Shown here piece after piece: positions 36,616 through 47,182 of a stretch of DNA of 64,000 nucleotides. This stretch comes from Ancylostoma caninum (lineage: Eukaryota > Nematoda > Chromadorea > Rhabditida > Ancylostomatidae), in contig JBAJFG010000446.1 in assembly GCA_037903475.1 (NCBI GenBank), forward strand, positions 124,001 through 188,000, written 5' to 3'. The notes below the pieces were generated by a model that was given only the letters and a program-made list of their open reading frames with translations, searched no databases and was not told where the DNA came from. The position numbers and the translations under genes are program-made. Positions within the stretch are counted from its first letter, which is position 1; each line of letters opens with the position of its first letter.

Positions 36616-37276
36616 TGTCGGAATGTCGGAATGCAGCACTTCTTTACCGCACTGCAATATCTTTGCTCTCAAAATTTTCAGGTTTTTTTCATGAATCTTC
36701 ACGATAATGCTACGCGGTCATGTATCTGAGGACTGCCAGGCACACCGTGGGACGGTCACGTGGTCCCATGCAAATGGGGCCTTCCCTACCCGCTTAGGAA
36801 CTGATCCGGGATCTACTATATGCGGAGAACCTGTATTCGTGGAATAACTAGGTGGATAACGGTGGTACGAAAGTTCAGGGAGGTCTACAATGCCATTGTG
36901 ACGAATGTCGCGCCACCAGTACGACCAAGTATGTGTGGACTAAAAGGGAGAGTGCAGGACTCACCCGCTGTCCTTTCGGTGTGAAATGAGCCCACCTGTA
37001 ATTGCAATATGTTTACAATGTTCAGCTGATATTGGCATATCAGCTGTAGTATCACCTCAGACAATTTTAAAACTGAGTTTGATACATTTCCATGTGAGCG
37101 ATGGAAGGCAGCGGGTGCGAATCCATGAAAGTTGATTCCTTTCAACTGTTTGCGGTGAGTTCTGGTAACTAACACGATGGTGGGCTTGCCTGGACACTAA
37201 CAAGTCGTGTTTGTGAGCAGATAAATCTACCAGACAAGTCTGCCAAGGATGTCGAAGAAGATGATGAGGAACTGGT

Positions 37277-37648
37277 CTATAGCTGCTCAGACAATTTCTT
37301 GGGCAAATGCCGTTCCGAACGAGCGGGAGGCCAGGGTCGGAACGAGCGTTTGGGTGTTTTCGCCCGAGAAGTAGCCGCGCTCAGGCCGCTGTAGGGGCTT
37401 GCATTTCTATCCGCCCGAGTACTGTCCGCGTTCACTCCGCCATGACCACACAAATCAACAAGCACTACTGCTCCTAATCCAGTGCTCAAGGCAGCATTCT
37501 CCACAATTACCTCTCGATCGCAGACGGCTGCACCATGACAACCACTGGCAGGTTGATCACTGCTTGCGCAAAGTCTTGCACAGAAGAGCCCTGAGTTCGA
37601 AGCCATTTTGGACCCATAGTGATCCAAGGGAGTATAAATACAACTCAA
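37277..37648 (-). CDS. Unassigned 123-codon ORF
   Basis: A minus-strand frame is open from 37648 to 37277, with an internal Met (MASNSGLFCARLCAS) that could be the start. The sequence is Ala-, Ser- and Arg-rich with several Cys near the N-terminus and a basic C-terminus (RAKTPKRSFRPWPP). I recognise no domain. It could be a single exon or a chance GC-rich frame. Confidence 0.25.
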   Translation of the reverse strand: MSCIYTPLDHYGSKMASNSGLFCARLCASSDQPASGCHGAAVCDREVIVENAALSTGLGAVVLVDLCGHGGVNADSTRADRNASPYSGLSAATSRAKTPKRSFRPWPPARSERHLPKKLSEQL

Positions 37649-37902
37649 ATACGCAAATTCTCAGATATATGAAAAGATTGCCGTTTGCAACGTCCATGCA
37701 TGTTTCCGTAGCGCTAATTTCCTTCTACTACTGAGCGGTTTTCAACCATCCTGACCATTGTTTATGAATGATTGAGAGTCCGTTGTTTTATCCACTAGGA
37801 CCTCGGGCAAAAAGTGTACAAGGATCATCCCCGCGTCATTTGCTGCAGCGAACTCGCTCGAGCTCGCACTGAGTGCCCAGCTCGCGCTGTCTTCCCTATG
37901 CT

Positions 37903-38028
37903 TAAAGGCAGTGTGTCACCTCGTTTTCGTGTCTGAGTTTTTACCAGATTCTGAATCTCCTCGACATGCTGAATCCGATATACCTAAAATGTTAGAAAAA
38001 GGTCTTTAAACCCTATATTTAAGATGAG
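37903..38028. mobile_element. One end of a TTAA-type MITE
   Basis: TTAAAGGCAGTGTGTCACCT and the next about 110 bp match the left end of the element at 27239-27655. No opposite end follows, so the copy is truncated or rearranged. Confidence 0.65.
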
Positions 38029-38504
38029 GCGGAAATGAAAAAGATCGCAAGGGAGAAGGACATTGTAATGGACACTCTTACGTCTTTGGAAAGTCTCTTG
38101 AATCTCACCTGCGATAAACCGCCTACGGTCTACATTAATGTGACCAAATCGATGTGGCCCGGTATGCATTTCATGCTCTTGAAACAATGACTATACAATC
38201 ATCTGCACCCAACTGCATTTATTTTAGAAACCGGGCTCCGCATCTCCACAATAACAAAAGAAATTGTTGTCGCAGGAGAGAATACTTCTTCTTGAGACAC
38301 TCAGGCTACGGACTGAGTATGAAGAACTAGCCCTAGTTATAGTTGTTTTTTTCACGAAATAAAAATTCCAGGAATCTCCATTAATTGCATTGAATCTCAT
38401 TTAAGATTAGTACACAGAGATGTTCGAAGGCAGTGGGAGGAATGCTCAGAAGTTTTTAGGGGAAACTTCTAAAAAATCCAAAGGCGACAGATGTTGATTT
38501 TGGA

Positions 38505-38835
38505 TATTTTGCGCATGTGAATTTTGGAAACTCCACATCATTGCTGGTTTTCCACAATCTGCACGTGTGGATTTTGGATATTCCAAAATCTGCACGTGTG
38601 AATTTTGGAAACTCCACATCATTGCTGGTTTTCCACAATCTGCACGTGTGGATTTTGGATATTCCAAAATCTGCACGTGTGAATTTTGGAAACTCTACAT
38701 CATTGCTGGTTTTCCACAATGTGCACGTGTGGATTTTGGGTATTTCAAAATCTGCACGTGTGAATTTTGGAAACTCTACATCATCGCTGGTTTTCCAGCA
38801 TCTGCACGTGTGGATTTTGGAAAATCAAAAATCAG
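38505..38835. repeat. 81-bp minisatellite with CACGTG motifs (about 4 units)
   Basis: Units of 81 bp contain AATTTTGGAAACTCCACATC, TGCTGGTTTTCCACAATCTG and two CACGTG boxes each. CCAAAATCTGCACGTG followed by ATTTTGG matches the core of the 102-bp minisatellite at 36225-36615, so the two arrays are related. The open frames here are repeat shadows. Confidence 0.9.
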
Positions 38836-39215
38836 CATATGTCGATTCTGAAATTCCGAACTGAGCAGATACAGAATTTGGAAATGTTGAACATGTTCGG
38901 TCCCATCATAATTATCGTATACCGCGGAAGAGCGAGTTCAGCGAAGAATTTGAAATAATGGAACAGAAAGTCCAAAATTTACACAGAGCGAAAGGTGCTG
39001 CAGATTTCGAGGAAAGCAACAGCAGTTTTTCCTCGTTATTTCACTTCCATGATCACATTTCAAAAGTATGTCAATGATTGACAAAAAAATAAAAATTTGG
39101 AGGCAAAGTACGTTTTGGTACAAAAATTTAGTTGGCACTGTCTTATATGAATCATTTTTATGCATATCTAACTCATTGTAAAAATTGTCTTTTCAACAAT
39201 ACTGATATGTATCCA

Positions 39216-41127
39216 TCATGACTTATAATAAAGGGCTTAGTCTGTCACGTGTGTGTGTGCGTGTGTGTGTCAGTCAGTCAGTGTGTGTGAAACGAAATTC
39301 GAGGGCGTGGCCTAGATCGAAGAAAATGCTCTACAATGGGTCCACTGTTGCTGTAGGAGTGTGCCGGCGTCCGGAAGAGGGGAAACACCTGGAGTCGGGT
39401 CCAACGGCGTGATAAGGGTGCGCCGGCGTCCAAAAGTGGGGAAACGTCTGGAGTCGGGTCCAAGGGCGTGATAAGGGTGCGCCGGCGTCGAAAAGTGGGG
39501 AAACGTCTGGAGTCGGGTCCAACGGTGTGATAAGGGTGCGCCGGCGTCGAAAAGTGGGGAAACGTCTGGAGTCGGGTCCAACGGTGTGATAAGGGTGCGC
39601 CGGCGTCCAAAAGTGGGGAAACGCCTGGAGTCGGGTCCAACGGTGTGATAAGGGTGCGCCGGCGTCCAAAAGTGGGGAAACGCCTGGAGTCGGGTCCAAT
39701 GGTGTGATAAGGGTGCGCCGGCGTCCAAAAGTGGGGAAACGCCTGGAGTCGGGTCCAATGGTGTGATAAGGGTGGGCCGGCGTCCAAAAGTGGGGAAACG
39801 CCTGGAGTCGGGTCCAACGGTGTGATAAGGGTGCGCCGGCGTCCAAAAGTGAGGAACCGCCTGGAGTCGGGTCCACTGCTGTGATAAGGGTGCGCCGGCG
39901 CCCAAAGTGGGGGGAGACGGGTTCACTGCTGTGATAAGAGTGCGCCGGCGCCCAAAGTGGGGGGAGACGGGTCCACTGCTGTGATAAGGGTGCACCGGCG
40001 CCCAAAGTGGGGGAGACGGGTCCACTGCTGTGATAAGGGTGGGGGGAGACGGGTCCACTGCTGTGATAAGGGTGCGCCGGCGCCCAAAGTGGTGGGAGAC
40101 GGGTCCACTGCTGTGATAAGGGTGCGCCGGCGCCCAAAGTGGTGGGAGACGGGTCCACTGCTGTGATAAGGGTGCGCCGGCGCCCAAAGTGGGGGAGACG
40201 GGTCCACTGCTGTGATAAGGGTGCGCCGGCGCCCAAAGTGGGGGGAGACGGGTCCACTGCTGTGATAAGGGTGCGCCGGCGCCCAAAGTGGGGGGAGACG
40301 GGTCCACTGCTGCGATAAGGGTGCGCCGGCGCCCAAAGTGGGGGGAGACGGGTCCACTGCTGTGATAAGGGTGCGCCGGCGCCCAAAGTGGGGGGGGGAG
40401 ACGGGTCCACTGCTGTGATAAGGGTGCGCCGGCGCCCAAAGTGGGGGAGACGGGTCCACTGCTGTGATAAGGGTGCACCGGCGCCCAAAGTGGGGGGAGA
40501 CGGGTCCACTGCTGTGATAGGGCTGCGCCTGCGCTCAAAAGTGGAGGAGCGCTTGAAAATATAGCTACCGATGCAGGAGGGGTGCGCCGGTGTCCACTAC
40601 TCAGGGAAATGTCATGAGTTAGATCCATATTTGTTAAATCGATTCGATGGCGTCTAACATCAATCGTAAAAAAAGACTAGATGTCAGACCACTGCGCGGA
40701 TTAGTATGCAATCCGTGTGAATCCTTCCTCCTTACGTCCTCCCCCCGTTCTTCTCTTCTCATTTGTTTATGAACACACCGCACCCTCCACTTTTATATGT
40801 TCTAACTGACTCTTATCACTTGACCAGTTATAACAAACAAAGAATGATAGACTATTTTCTGCAGTCAATCCAGGTTGAACCGGTTATATATAGTTACAAA
40901 AAGCTATTTCAGTTGAGCAAATGATAAAATTGCTTCAAGAAGGTTAATCCTCTTTGATAAGTGCACTTCTACATGAGAAAAAGCAATGGAAGGGGTGTGG
41001 GACACATTATAGCAAAAATGTAGAATAGCTGTGACTTTATTTGAATGAAGAAGGGATGAAGCCATGCGAGCGAAGCGAGCATTAGGAAAAGTCTGGAAGT
41101 CCGGCGTCAGCCGGACGGCCAGACTGG
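39216..41127 (+). mobile_element. Helitron-like element 2 with expanded minisatellite
   Basis: It starts TCATGACTTATAATAAAGGG, as in element 1, and ends in the same nested hairpin (GTCTGG at 41091, CCAGAC at 41119) closing on CTGG. It is flanked by A (39215) and T (41128). A GCGAGCGAAGCGAGC motif precedes the hairpin in both copies. The internal array is longer than in element 1. No transposase is encoded. Confidence 0.65.
39345..40545. repeat. 59-bp then 50-bp minisatellite in Helitron-like element 2
   Basis: The first about nine units (39400-39860) are 59 bp, with GTCCAAAAGTGGGGAAACG and CCTGGAGTCGGGTCCAA. From about 39880 the array switches to roughly 50-bp units with GGCGCCCAAAGTGGGG and GAGACGGGTCCACTGCT, about 13 copies. 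The minus-strand frame of up to 438 codons is a stop-free repeat. Confidence 0.92.
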
Positions 41128-41283
41128 TAATACTAATGTTAGGTACAGCAAATTTGTGGAATTTTGCTTTACGAATTCAAATTCGGGTGACTTGCAAAGG
41201 GAACAAGCCACAGTATCAACTTTTCTTTCGTGCAAGGTATCTTCTCCAAAATGCCAGGGACTCGTAGGCTCTTGTGAAATCTA

Positions 41284-41539
41284 GGTGGAAAGCAGAGCAT
41301 GGAAAATGCTCCACGAGCTAGTCAGTAACTTGATCCCCAAAGAGGCGATCGAGAGGGCCACGTTGAATCAGACCCAGTGTAAGGTGTGCAGGACCTTATG
41401 AGGTTATTACCCAAATATGTCCCGTCACGTGAAGAAAATCGGTAAGAATAGAAAGATGAGTAAATGGATTACGTGTGAGCTGGGCGAAGAACACTACTGT
41501 CGCCACCTGGACGACTGCATATATTTGATCTACTGATTT
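41284..41539 (+). pseudogene. Decayed zinc-finger-like exon
   Basis: After a TCTAG acceptor, a frame reads with gene-like codons for about 85 residues, interrupted by one TGA at 41399-41401. It contains QCKVCRT, the stop, then GYYPNMSRHVKK, a C2H2/BED-like finger layout lacking the usual last His. A second Cys/His cluster (CELGEEHYCRHLDDC) follows before a TAG. It may be a pseudogene exon or a transposon-borne finger. No neighbouring exon was found. Confidence 0.35.
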
Positions 41540-41639
41540 TCTAGCAAGCTGTTTCTTGAAAGTATTCTTATTAGTAATGCAGTGCAGGTCCTGTACGTTA
41601 ATAGGTAAAGGTCGTTTCAGGATCTAGGTACCAGCGACC

Positions 41640-42225
41640 TACCCAAAAAAGGGACAGACCATCGCTACACCTTTAGAGAATTTTTCACCCTTTTCCGGTC
41701 AGCAACTTGAGTAATCCGCAATGGATTTTTTTCAAAAAAGATGCACCATTATTGTTGAGTAATACGCTCTTTTGTCGAGAATAATCATGGGAAAACCCTC
41801 AAACATAAAGCCAATCCAGGCAAGCATATGTGGTCCGCTGCTGCTGTGGGATTACGGATATCAGCATGTTATAGTGTCAACAGTGTGAAAAATGGTCCAT
41901 TCGGGCTTTGAACTTCTCATGTTTTCCATATAATCTCTGGACCTGTCCCTAGCAAAATGTCGCCCTTTCAAGCTTCTCAATCGTCTCATCCGCTGTAAAA
42001 CTTTCAATGAACAGACTCTACTCAGAAATGATGTATGCCGCTCTTTCAAGTGTGAACCTGTCAAATTCAAGGCTTCTCTAAAAATCTCCATGTGCAGCGT
42101 TGGCAACTCTGCACTGGTGCCAATTCTTTTTGATTTGATCAAAACTGTTGACTATTAGCCGACTTAAGGCGTTTCAAAAAATTAAGTGAAACTGCCCCGG
42201 AACTTTTGCACGTACCTAATATATT
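41640..42225 (-). pseudogene. Possible decayed Tc1/mariner element
   Basis: A terminal-repeat-like tip (complement of 42185-42225: TTAGGTACGTGCAAAAGTTC) adjoins a minus-strand frame (41861-42142). That frame has an R..RLRSLKGRHFARDRSRDYM segment, reminiscent of the linker before the first catalytic Asp in Tc1-like transposases. No catalytic residue can be placed and the opposite end was not found. Confidence 0.3.
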
Positions 42226-42929
42226 CCACTTGGTACTTCTCCTTTCTATTACATCTTTCGTACATGTGGTAGAATGTTGTGTCAACTCACAACCAGTTGT
42301 ATGTAGTTGTATATATCAGGGAAGGGAAACGGGGCGTGATACGGTTCTGCGATTGATTCGTTCAAATCCCGCTCCCGCCCAGAACGGTTCCCTCCGCGCG
42401 CGATTCCTCTATACTTTACCATGCAAAATTTGAATGCGACCGAGGACGAGTTGATCGTGATGGGTGGAAGTCTATGCCTGGTCTTCTCTCACGATAATAC
42501 GCACCCCCTTACTGATGAATGCAGGAGGAAACCTACTTCTATGTTTAGACAAAAATTTAACTTTCGAGCCTTTGGCAAAGTACCGTTGTTTTTTATTACA
42601 TTCGATTTTGGAGTTCACAAACTGCTATTCAATTCAATCCCAACGGCGTAATCAGATTTAAACATCAATCGATTGTAAGAAAATGTCAAAGCGTTGACTT
42701 CAGCCCACCATCGAAATCGATTCTAAAAAAGGAGTAGGCCACTGCCTTCATCGCTACGCTGTCGAATACTTATTAATATTGGGTTGGTGAAAAAGTTCTG
42801 CAACCCCCACAACGGTTTCATGAAAACAAAATCTCAATGCTATATTTAATGCTACTTAACATTACTGTGTGTGGTACCTTGTGTGGTGTGTGGTACCTTT
42901 GCCCATCATTTGGGAAGCTTCTCTTTTCC

Positions 42930-43595
42930 TCAGACATTCGAGCGTTTGGAGCGGCGGTAAACTCGCCCACCCGATGCAGGCTTCCGGCAGTTAGTCGCGG
43001 GTGGAGCAGGAATACTTGCTGAAGGTGCGCATGGAGTGGGAAAACCTACTTTGAGCGCGCATGAGGCAGGGGAAATCCAGGTTAGGTCTGCACCCTTTTT
43101 TTCCCCATTGCCACGTGGCACCCGAAGTGTATATAAGCCGGCAGACGGCTGTGAAAGCTTAGTATAGTCTCCGCTGTGATGGAGACTAGACGAGCCCTAC
43201 GGGACTTGTCTGGCCAAGTGAGGCCCTGTTGAAACTGTGGCCGAGTGTACCACTTGGGCAGACAAGATGCGTGGGATGCCGTCGCGTGCCAACGAGGCGC
43301 GGACGGGAAAATCCGTCTCGCTACAGACTCGTCGAGGCCGGCTCGTCGTGCGCTGGTGCAGGAAGCACATACATGCTCGGCAAACTTATTTTTAAACTAT
43401 TTTTGTAGTTACGGGTTGCGACCTGCCTTAGTCCTGCTATCCTCGTAGCAGGATCACAGCAGGTCAAATGCAGGATAAGGCGCGACCAAGGGCGGAATAG
43501 GAGCGCCAACTCCGTTCACTTTTGCGTTTGTCCCGCAGGTGTCATGCCGCGAGAAACGCTGGACCGGCGCTCCAAACGCCCCAATATCTGAGCCC
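42930..43595. repeat. Inverted repeat of about 110-160 bp arms
   Basis: The minus strand of 42930-43090 and the plus strand of 43470-43590 share CGCTCCAAACGC, a following ATGTCTGAG/ATATCTGAG and an upstream ..CCAACTCCG/CCACTCCATGCGC block. The spacer contains a TATATAAG box (about 43132) and CACGTGG. Identity is moderate. It may be a foldback transposon. Confidence 0.4.
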
Positions 43596-44536
43596 TTCCT
43601 GCCAAAACGAAAGCCTGTGGATCGAAGAACTTTTACACCTCGTTCTCGAGTCTCTGCTGATTGCCAAGCCTCATTATCCTGGTTGCTCATGGTCAGGAAA
43701 AGGTGACAGTCCGATAGAGCCCGATCTGACAAATGCGGTAGGTTTGACAGAAATTCCCGATCGAGATTGTGAGTCGTCGCACGACTTGCGTTCGCAATGT
43801 AAACGTAAGTATTATCTTACAGAAGGTAAATAATTGCTCCTCTTAGGCATTTTTCACAGATGGCACCTGCCAAGTTCTGAAATTGGATAGCGCAGAGATA
43901 TCTCGTCATTGTGGTGCCACTACTTAGGATCTCCTGGCAAAGCATTCCTTGTGGCTCCACCGACAACATGGAAAAACCCTCTTCTAGGGTGGGTCTGCTT
44001 TTGACTGTTTTGGAAGTGGTTCCGGACACGGAATCCACTGGGCTGCTGTGCGTTGTTCGCTTACAGGACCAAGCTTCTCTCCCCTCTTGCAATATAGTTT
44101 AGAAGATCCTTTCCATGTGGCCGAAGAAACAACGGCTCCAGGATGCTCACACGGCATGATTTATCAGATTAGCACAACGCACGGATGCTCGTGTCCGGAC
44201 AACTTTGCTAAAACCGAGGAAGCGCGGATGCTTGATGACGGTCGCATAGTCGGAATAGAGTGCCTTTGGCAACTTGAAGTTGTCGGCATCTGTCCTCATC
44301 TTCAGGGTGTCCCGCAAATAGTCGTCATTAACGGTTGACGCACGTCCCGACAGCGGGTGACTTCCGAGCATTATTTCGTTGGGCTCGAAGCCCTGGTAGC
44401 ATCGAGGGGCCCTCGAGTGATGAACAACAGTCTTCAGAAATGCAGCACGTACATTGGGGTAGGTGCTTCTTACAGGATGCTCGGATACCAATAGAGCTTC
44501 CCTCGTATTCCCTTCATTTGAAAGCTTCGAGAACAT
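43454..44536. other. Cluster of unassigned open frames on both strands
   Basis: The plus strand has a codon-like stretch 43620-43804 ending in a good donor (AAAC|GTAAGTATT). The minus strand has frames of 92, 91 and 129 codons (43454-43732, 43817-44092, 44147-44536). None shows a domain I recognise. The overlapping open frames fit either a decayed retroelement or one to two exons of an unknown gene. Confidence 0.25.
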
Positions 44537-45332
44537 AATACCTTATACGGACACAAGATACGACCTGTCAAGCTGTTTTTGCGTTATAGAGATAAAAATT
44601 AAGTGTTGCAGAACTATTCCACGAATCCAATATGTGAAGTCATGAAACATGTCAGTATAGGGCATTTACCTCCAACTTGCATGCAATAATAAGCACTTAT
44701 CAATTAAAATGAAGCGGAAAATAGTAAAAATGCTTGTTGTCATCCAAATTTTTTTAAAAATGCTTGTTGTCATCCAAATTTTTTATGTTTTCCTGGTTTT
44801 TAAACAACTACTGTCTTTGCCTATCGAAAGCTACTTAATTTTTCATCTGAAGCTGCTTTTCGATTCATATGGAGAACACTGCCCACTGAATTTTCTCAGG
44901 CTCAAATCGGAAAAGCAGGAAGCTGCGGGGGAAAATTAGCCACTGTTGACTGTGTTGCAGGAGGCTTCCTTTCAGAAGTGACATTAGATGTTTCTTAATG
45001 AGTGTTGCATAAGCTGGAGCAATTTCATAAGGAAACTTATTTGCTGCATTTCTGAAGCATGAGAAAATTCAATTCCTGCAAACTAAAATTTCAATAATTT
45101 GAGTCGAACTTCGATTTATAACAGATAATTATTCCATTAAGCAATCATTCCATTAGCAAGACGGTGACTTACATCCATGTGCGTTTTAGTTTTTTTTTTG
45201 TACCCATTTCTCATCGTATATAGCTCAGTGCATATTCTGCTGTTCTTGTTTTTTCGCAGTTTTAGCGCTTTCTCCTGCATGTTCTTTATGTTTAGTTATT
45301 CCAACTACACTGCTATCGTGTAATAAATATTA

Positions 45333-46571
45333 GGTTGTCGGGAAAGTTCTTGCGGTTTTTGGAACAGCACATTTTCTTGACTTTTCAAAAATTTAAGAAA
45401 TGTATAAACCACCATTGCTTCCTACCACTGTTCTCGGAAAGTCTTTCGATGCCCTCGACATAGAAGTGTTTCGGCATTGACTAGGAAAAGTTGTTCCAAC
45501 AAGCGATCCAAGTCATATTCATTATCAAACGCTCTACCTTGCATGTCGTTAGAGAGGAACAGGAGAAGGCGGTTATCTTTTGGCGCAAGGTAAGAGCTGT
45601 ACGCTCGGTAAGTCAGAACTTTCCAACCAAAGTCGGCAAGTCACTCTTTCAGTGTGTGGAGGAATATCTTTGTGTAGAAATCGGATCTTGCCGTGATTCG
45701 GACCCTTTTCTGCTATGTTTGCGGCCATTCTATCCGGCTGCTGATAGCACAGGTCTAACGCGAGGCCAGTGTAGCGTGACAGTAGCGCTCAGCGGACGAT
45801 GCTTTTGCTGTCACACCGAGCAGTGACCGCAAACCTCAGAGGGTGGTCACTTGTCTTCGACCGCGGCTCAGGCTGCTCATCCTTGTCAACTCAGTGTCTG
45901 TGGGGCTGGATGTTGACGTACAGACACCACTTCTCATCTCCTGTAAAGATGGACTTTAGCCGGTTTTCAATGCACCTGTACGAGGACAATTCAGTAGCAC
46001 CTCTGTTCATCGTTGGAGATCGCACCCGTTCAGATCATGACCACTCATTGTGATAATTTTTTTTACCTTGCCCAATTGATGTAGGCGATCAGCGATGGTG
46101 GTAAAGTGAACATCCAAGAGCTGTGTCCTTTCACACCTAGTTTGCCGTGGATCCGAATCTACCAGCTGCTGTAATCGTCCACTGTCGACTCCGGATGCTC
46201 TTCTCGACCGTGCGGAAAAATTGAGGTGGAAGTCTCCAACACGAAGGCGTCTGGACCAATTTTGTGCAGTGCGTTCACCTACCGTTCGGTCACTGTACCG
46301 TCCCCCAAATACAGCGTTAATACGGCGGCTGTATGCGGTTGCTGATTCACCAGATTTGATGCTGTATACTACAAGGCCGCAAATGTTATGTTTTGAAAGT
46401 TCTATATTCCTGGAAGGGATAGTGCAGGAGTTTGCAAGTAATGATAATAATAAACTCGCACATACCTGACTTCCTTATATATATATATATACAAAAGATA
46501 GGTTGCTGCAAGGCAGCTTGGAGTTTAAAAAAAGCACACTTTCGAAAACCGCGAGAACTTTCCCGACAACG
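45333..46571 (-). pseudogene. Decayed mariner element with GGTTGTCGGGAAAGTTC termini
   Basis: The inverted ends (GGTTGTCGGGAAAGTTCTTG on the left, the near-identical complement CGTTGTCGGGAAAGTTCTCG on the right) are flanked by TA at 45331-45332 and 46572-46573. The 1.24-kb length is normal for mariner. The minus strand near 45400-45560 contains the transposase C-terminus in shifted frames (RAFDNEYDLDRLLEQ and a following E.FY.EGIE-like segment). Many stops and shifts show it is dead. Confidence 0.75.
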
Positions 46572-46896
46572 TAGTATTATGAGCATAACCACGGAAATGC
46601 ACCTAAGTACATGTGGAGCAACAAACATTCATCAGAAAGGAAATAGAATAGTGTCCTCAAACACACAATAAAAACTTGGGAGAAGAATATACGTATGTGT
46701 GGCAATGAAAATAAGGAGCAGAAATTTTGAAGACACACTATCAATAAGCTCGCCGCAACTTCTACTTACCAGAATCAAAGTCCAGCTGGGGTACGAAATT
46801 GTGCCAGATGCAGAAGCTCAGCAAGAAGAAGAACCCCCTACATGACAATGCAGCTCCTTCTGTGTGTGTCGCGTTCTCAGCAAAACAAGTGCACTC

Positions 46897-47174
46897 CAGT
46901 GGCGGACGCAGAAAGTGGGCGGGAGGGGGGGCGTGGGAAGAAAAGTGGGGTCTCCGCCGTTTTGGGGACCCAGACGGATAATAAAATTAATAATAATATT
47001 AATTATAATAATAAACAATAAATAAAAATATATTAAAAATAATAATAAAAATAAACAATTAAAAATAAACTAACATAAGATTTTTATTTGTATTGTAAAG
47101 TAATTTCGAAAATTTGGCGACCCATTCTCGGGGGGGGCGCGCGCCCCCCCCGCCCCCCCCTGCGTCCGCCACTG
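46897..47174. mobile_element. hAT-type MITE with perfect 8-bp target duplication
   Basis: CAGTGGCGGACGCAG and CTGCGTCCGCCACTG form the inverted ends. GTGCACTC at 46889-46896 is exactly repeated at 47175-47182. The subterminal regions are G-runs and C-runs; the centre is AT-rich (AATAATAAT motifs). An 8-bp duplication and CAGTGGCG ends indicate the hAT superfamily. It is non-coding. Related copies or fragments lie at 5310-5575, 6975-7165, about 58418-58475 and 60635-60822. Confidence 0.85.
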
Positions 47175-47182
47175 GTGCACTC

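Noticed and set aside
36128..36707. Frames of 131-188 codons on both strands with a 34-residue repeat
   Set aside because: The 102-bp tandem unit is a multiple of three, so frames stay open; no start context or splice support.
38446..38864. Repeat-containing frames on both strands
   Set aside because: 81-bp tandem array, same reasoning.
39312..40628. A 438-codon minus-strand open frame with Pro/Ser/Thr-rich repeats
   Set aside because: It is a stop-free reading of the 50/59-bp minisatellite; all three minus frames are open and there is no codon signature.
43125..43260. LTR promoter or hammerhead-type ribozyme near the TATATAAG box
   Set aside because: No paired LTR and the conserved hammerhead core is not present.
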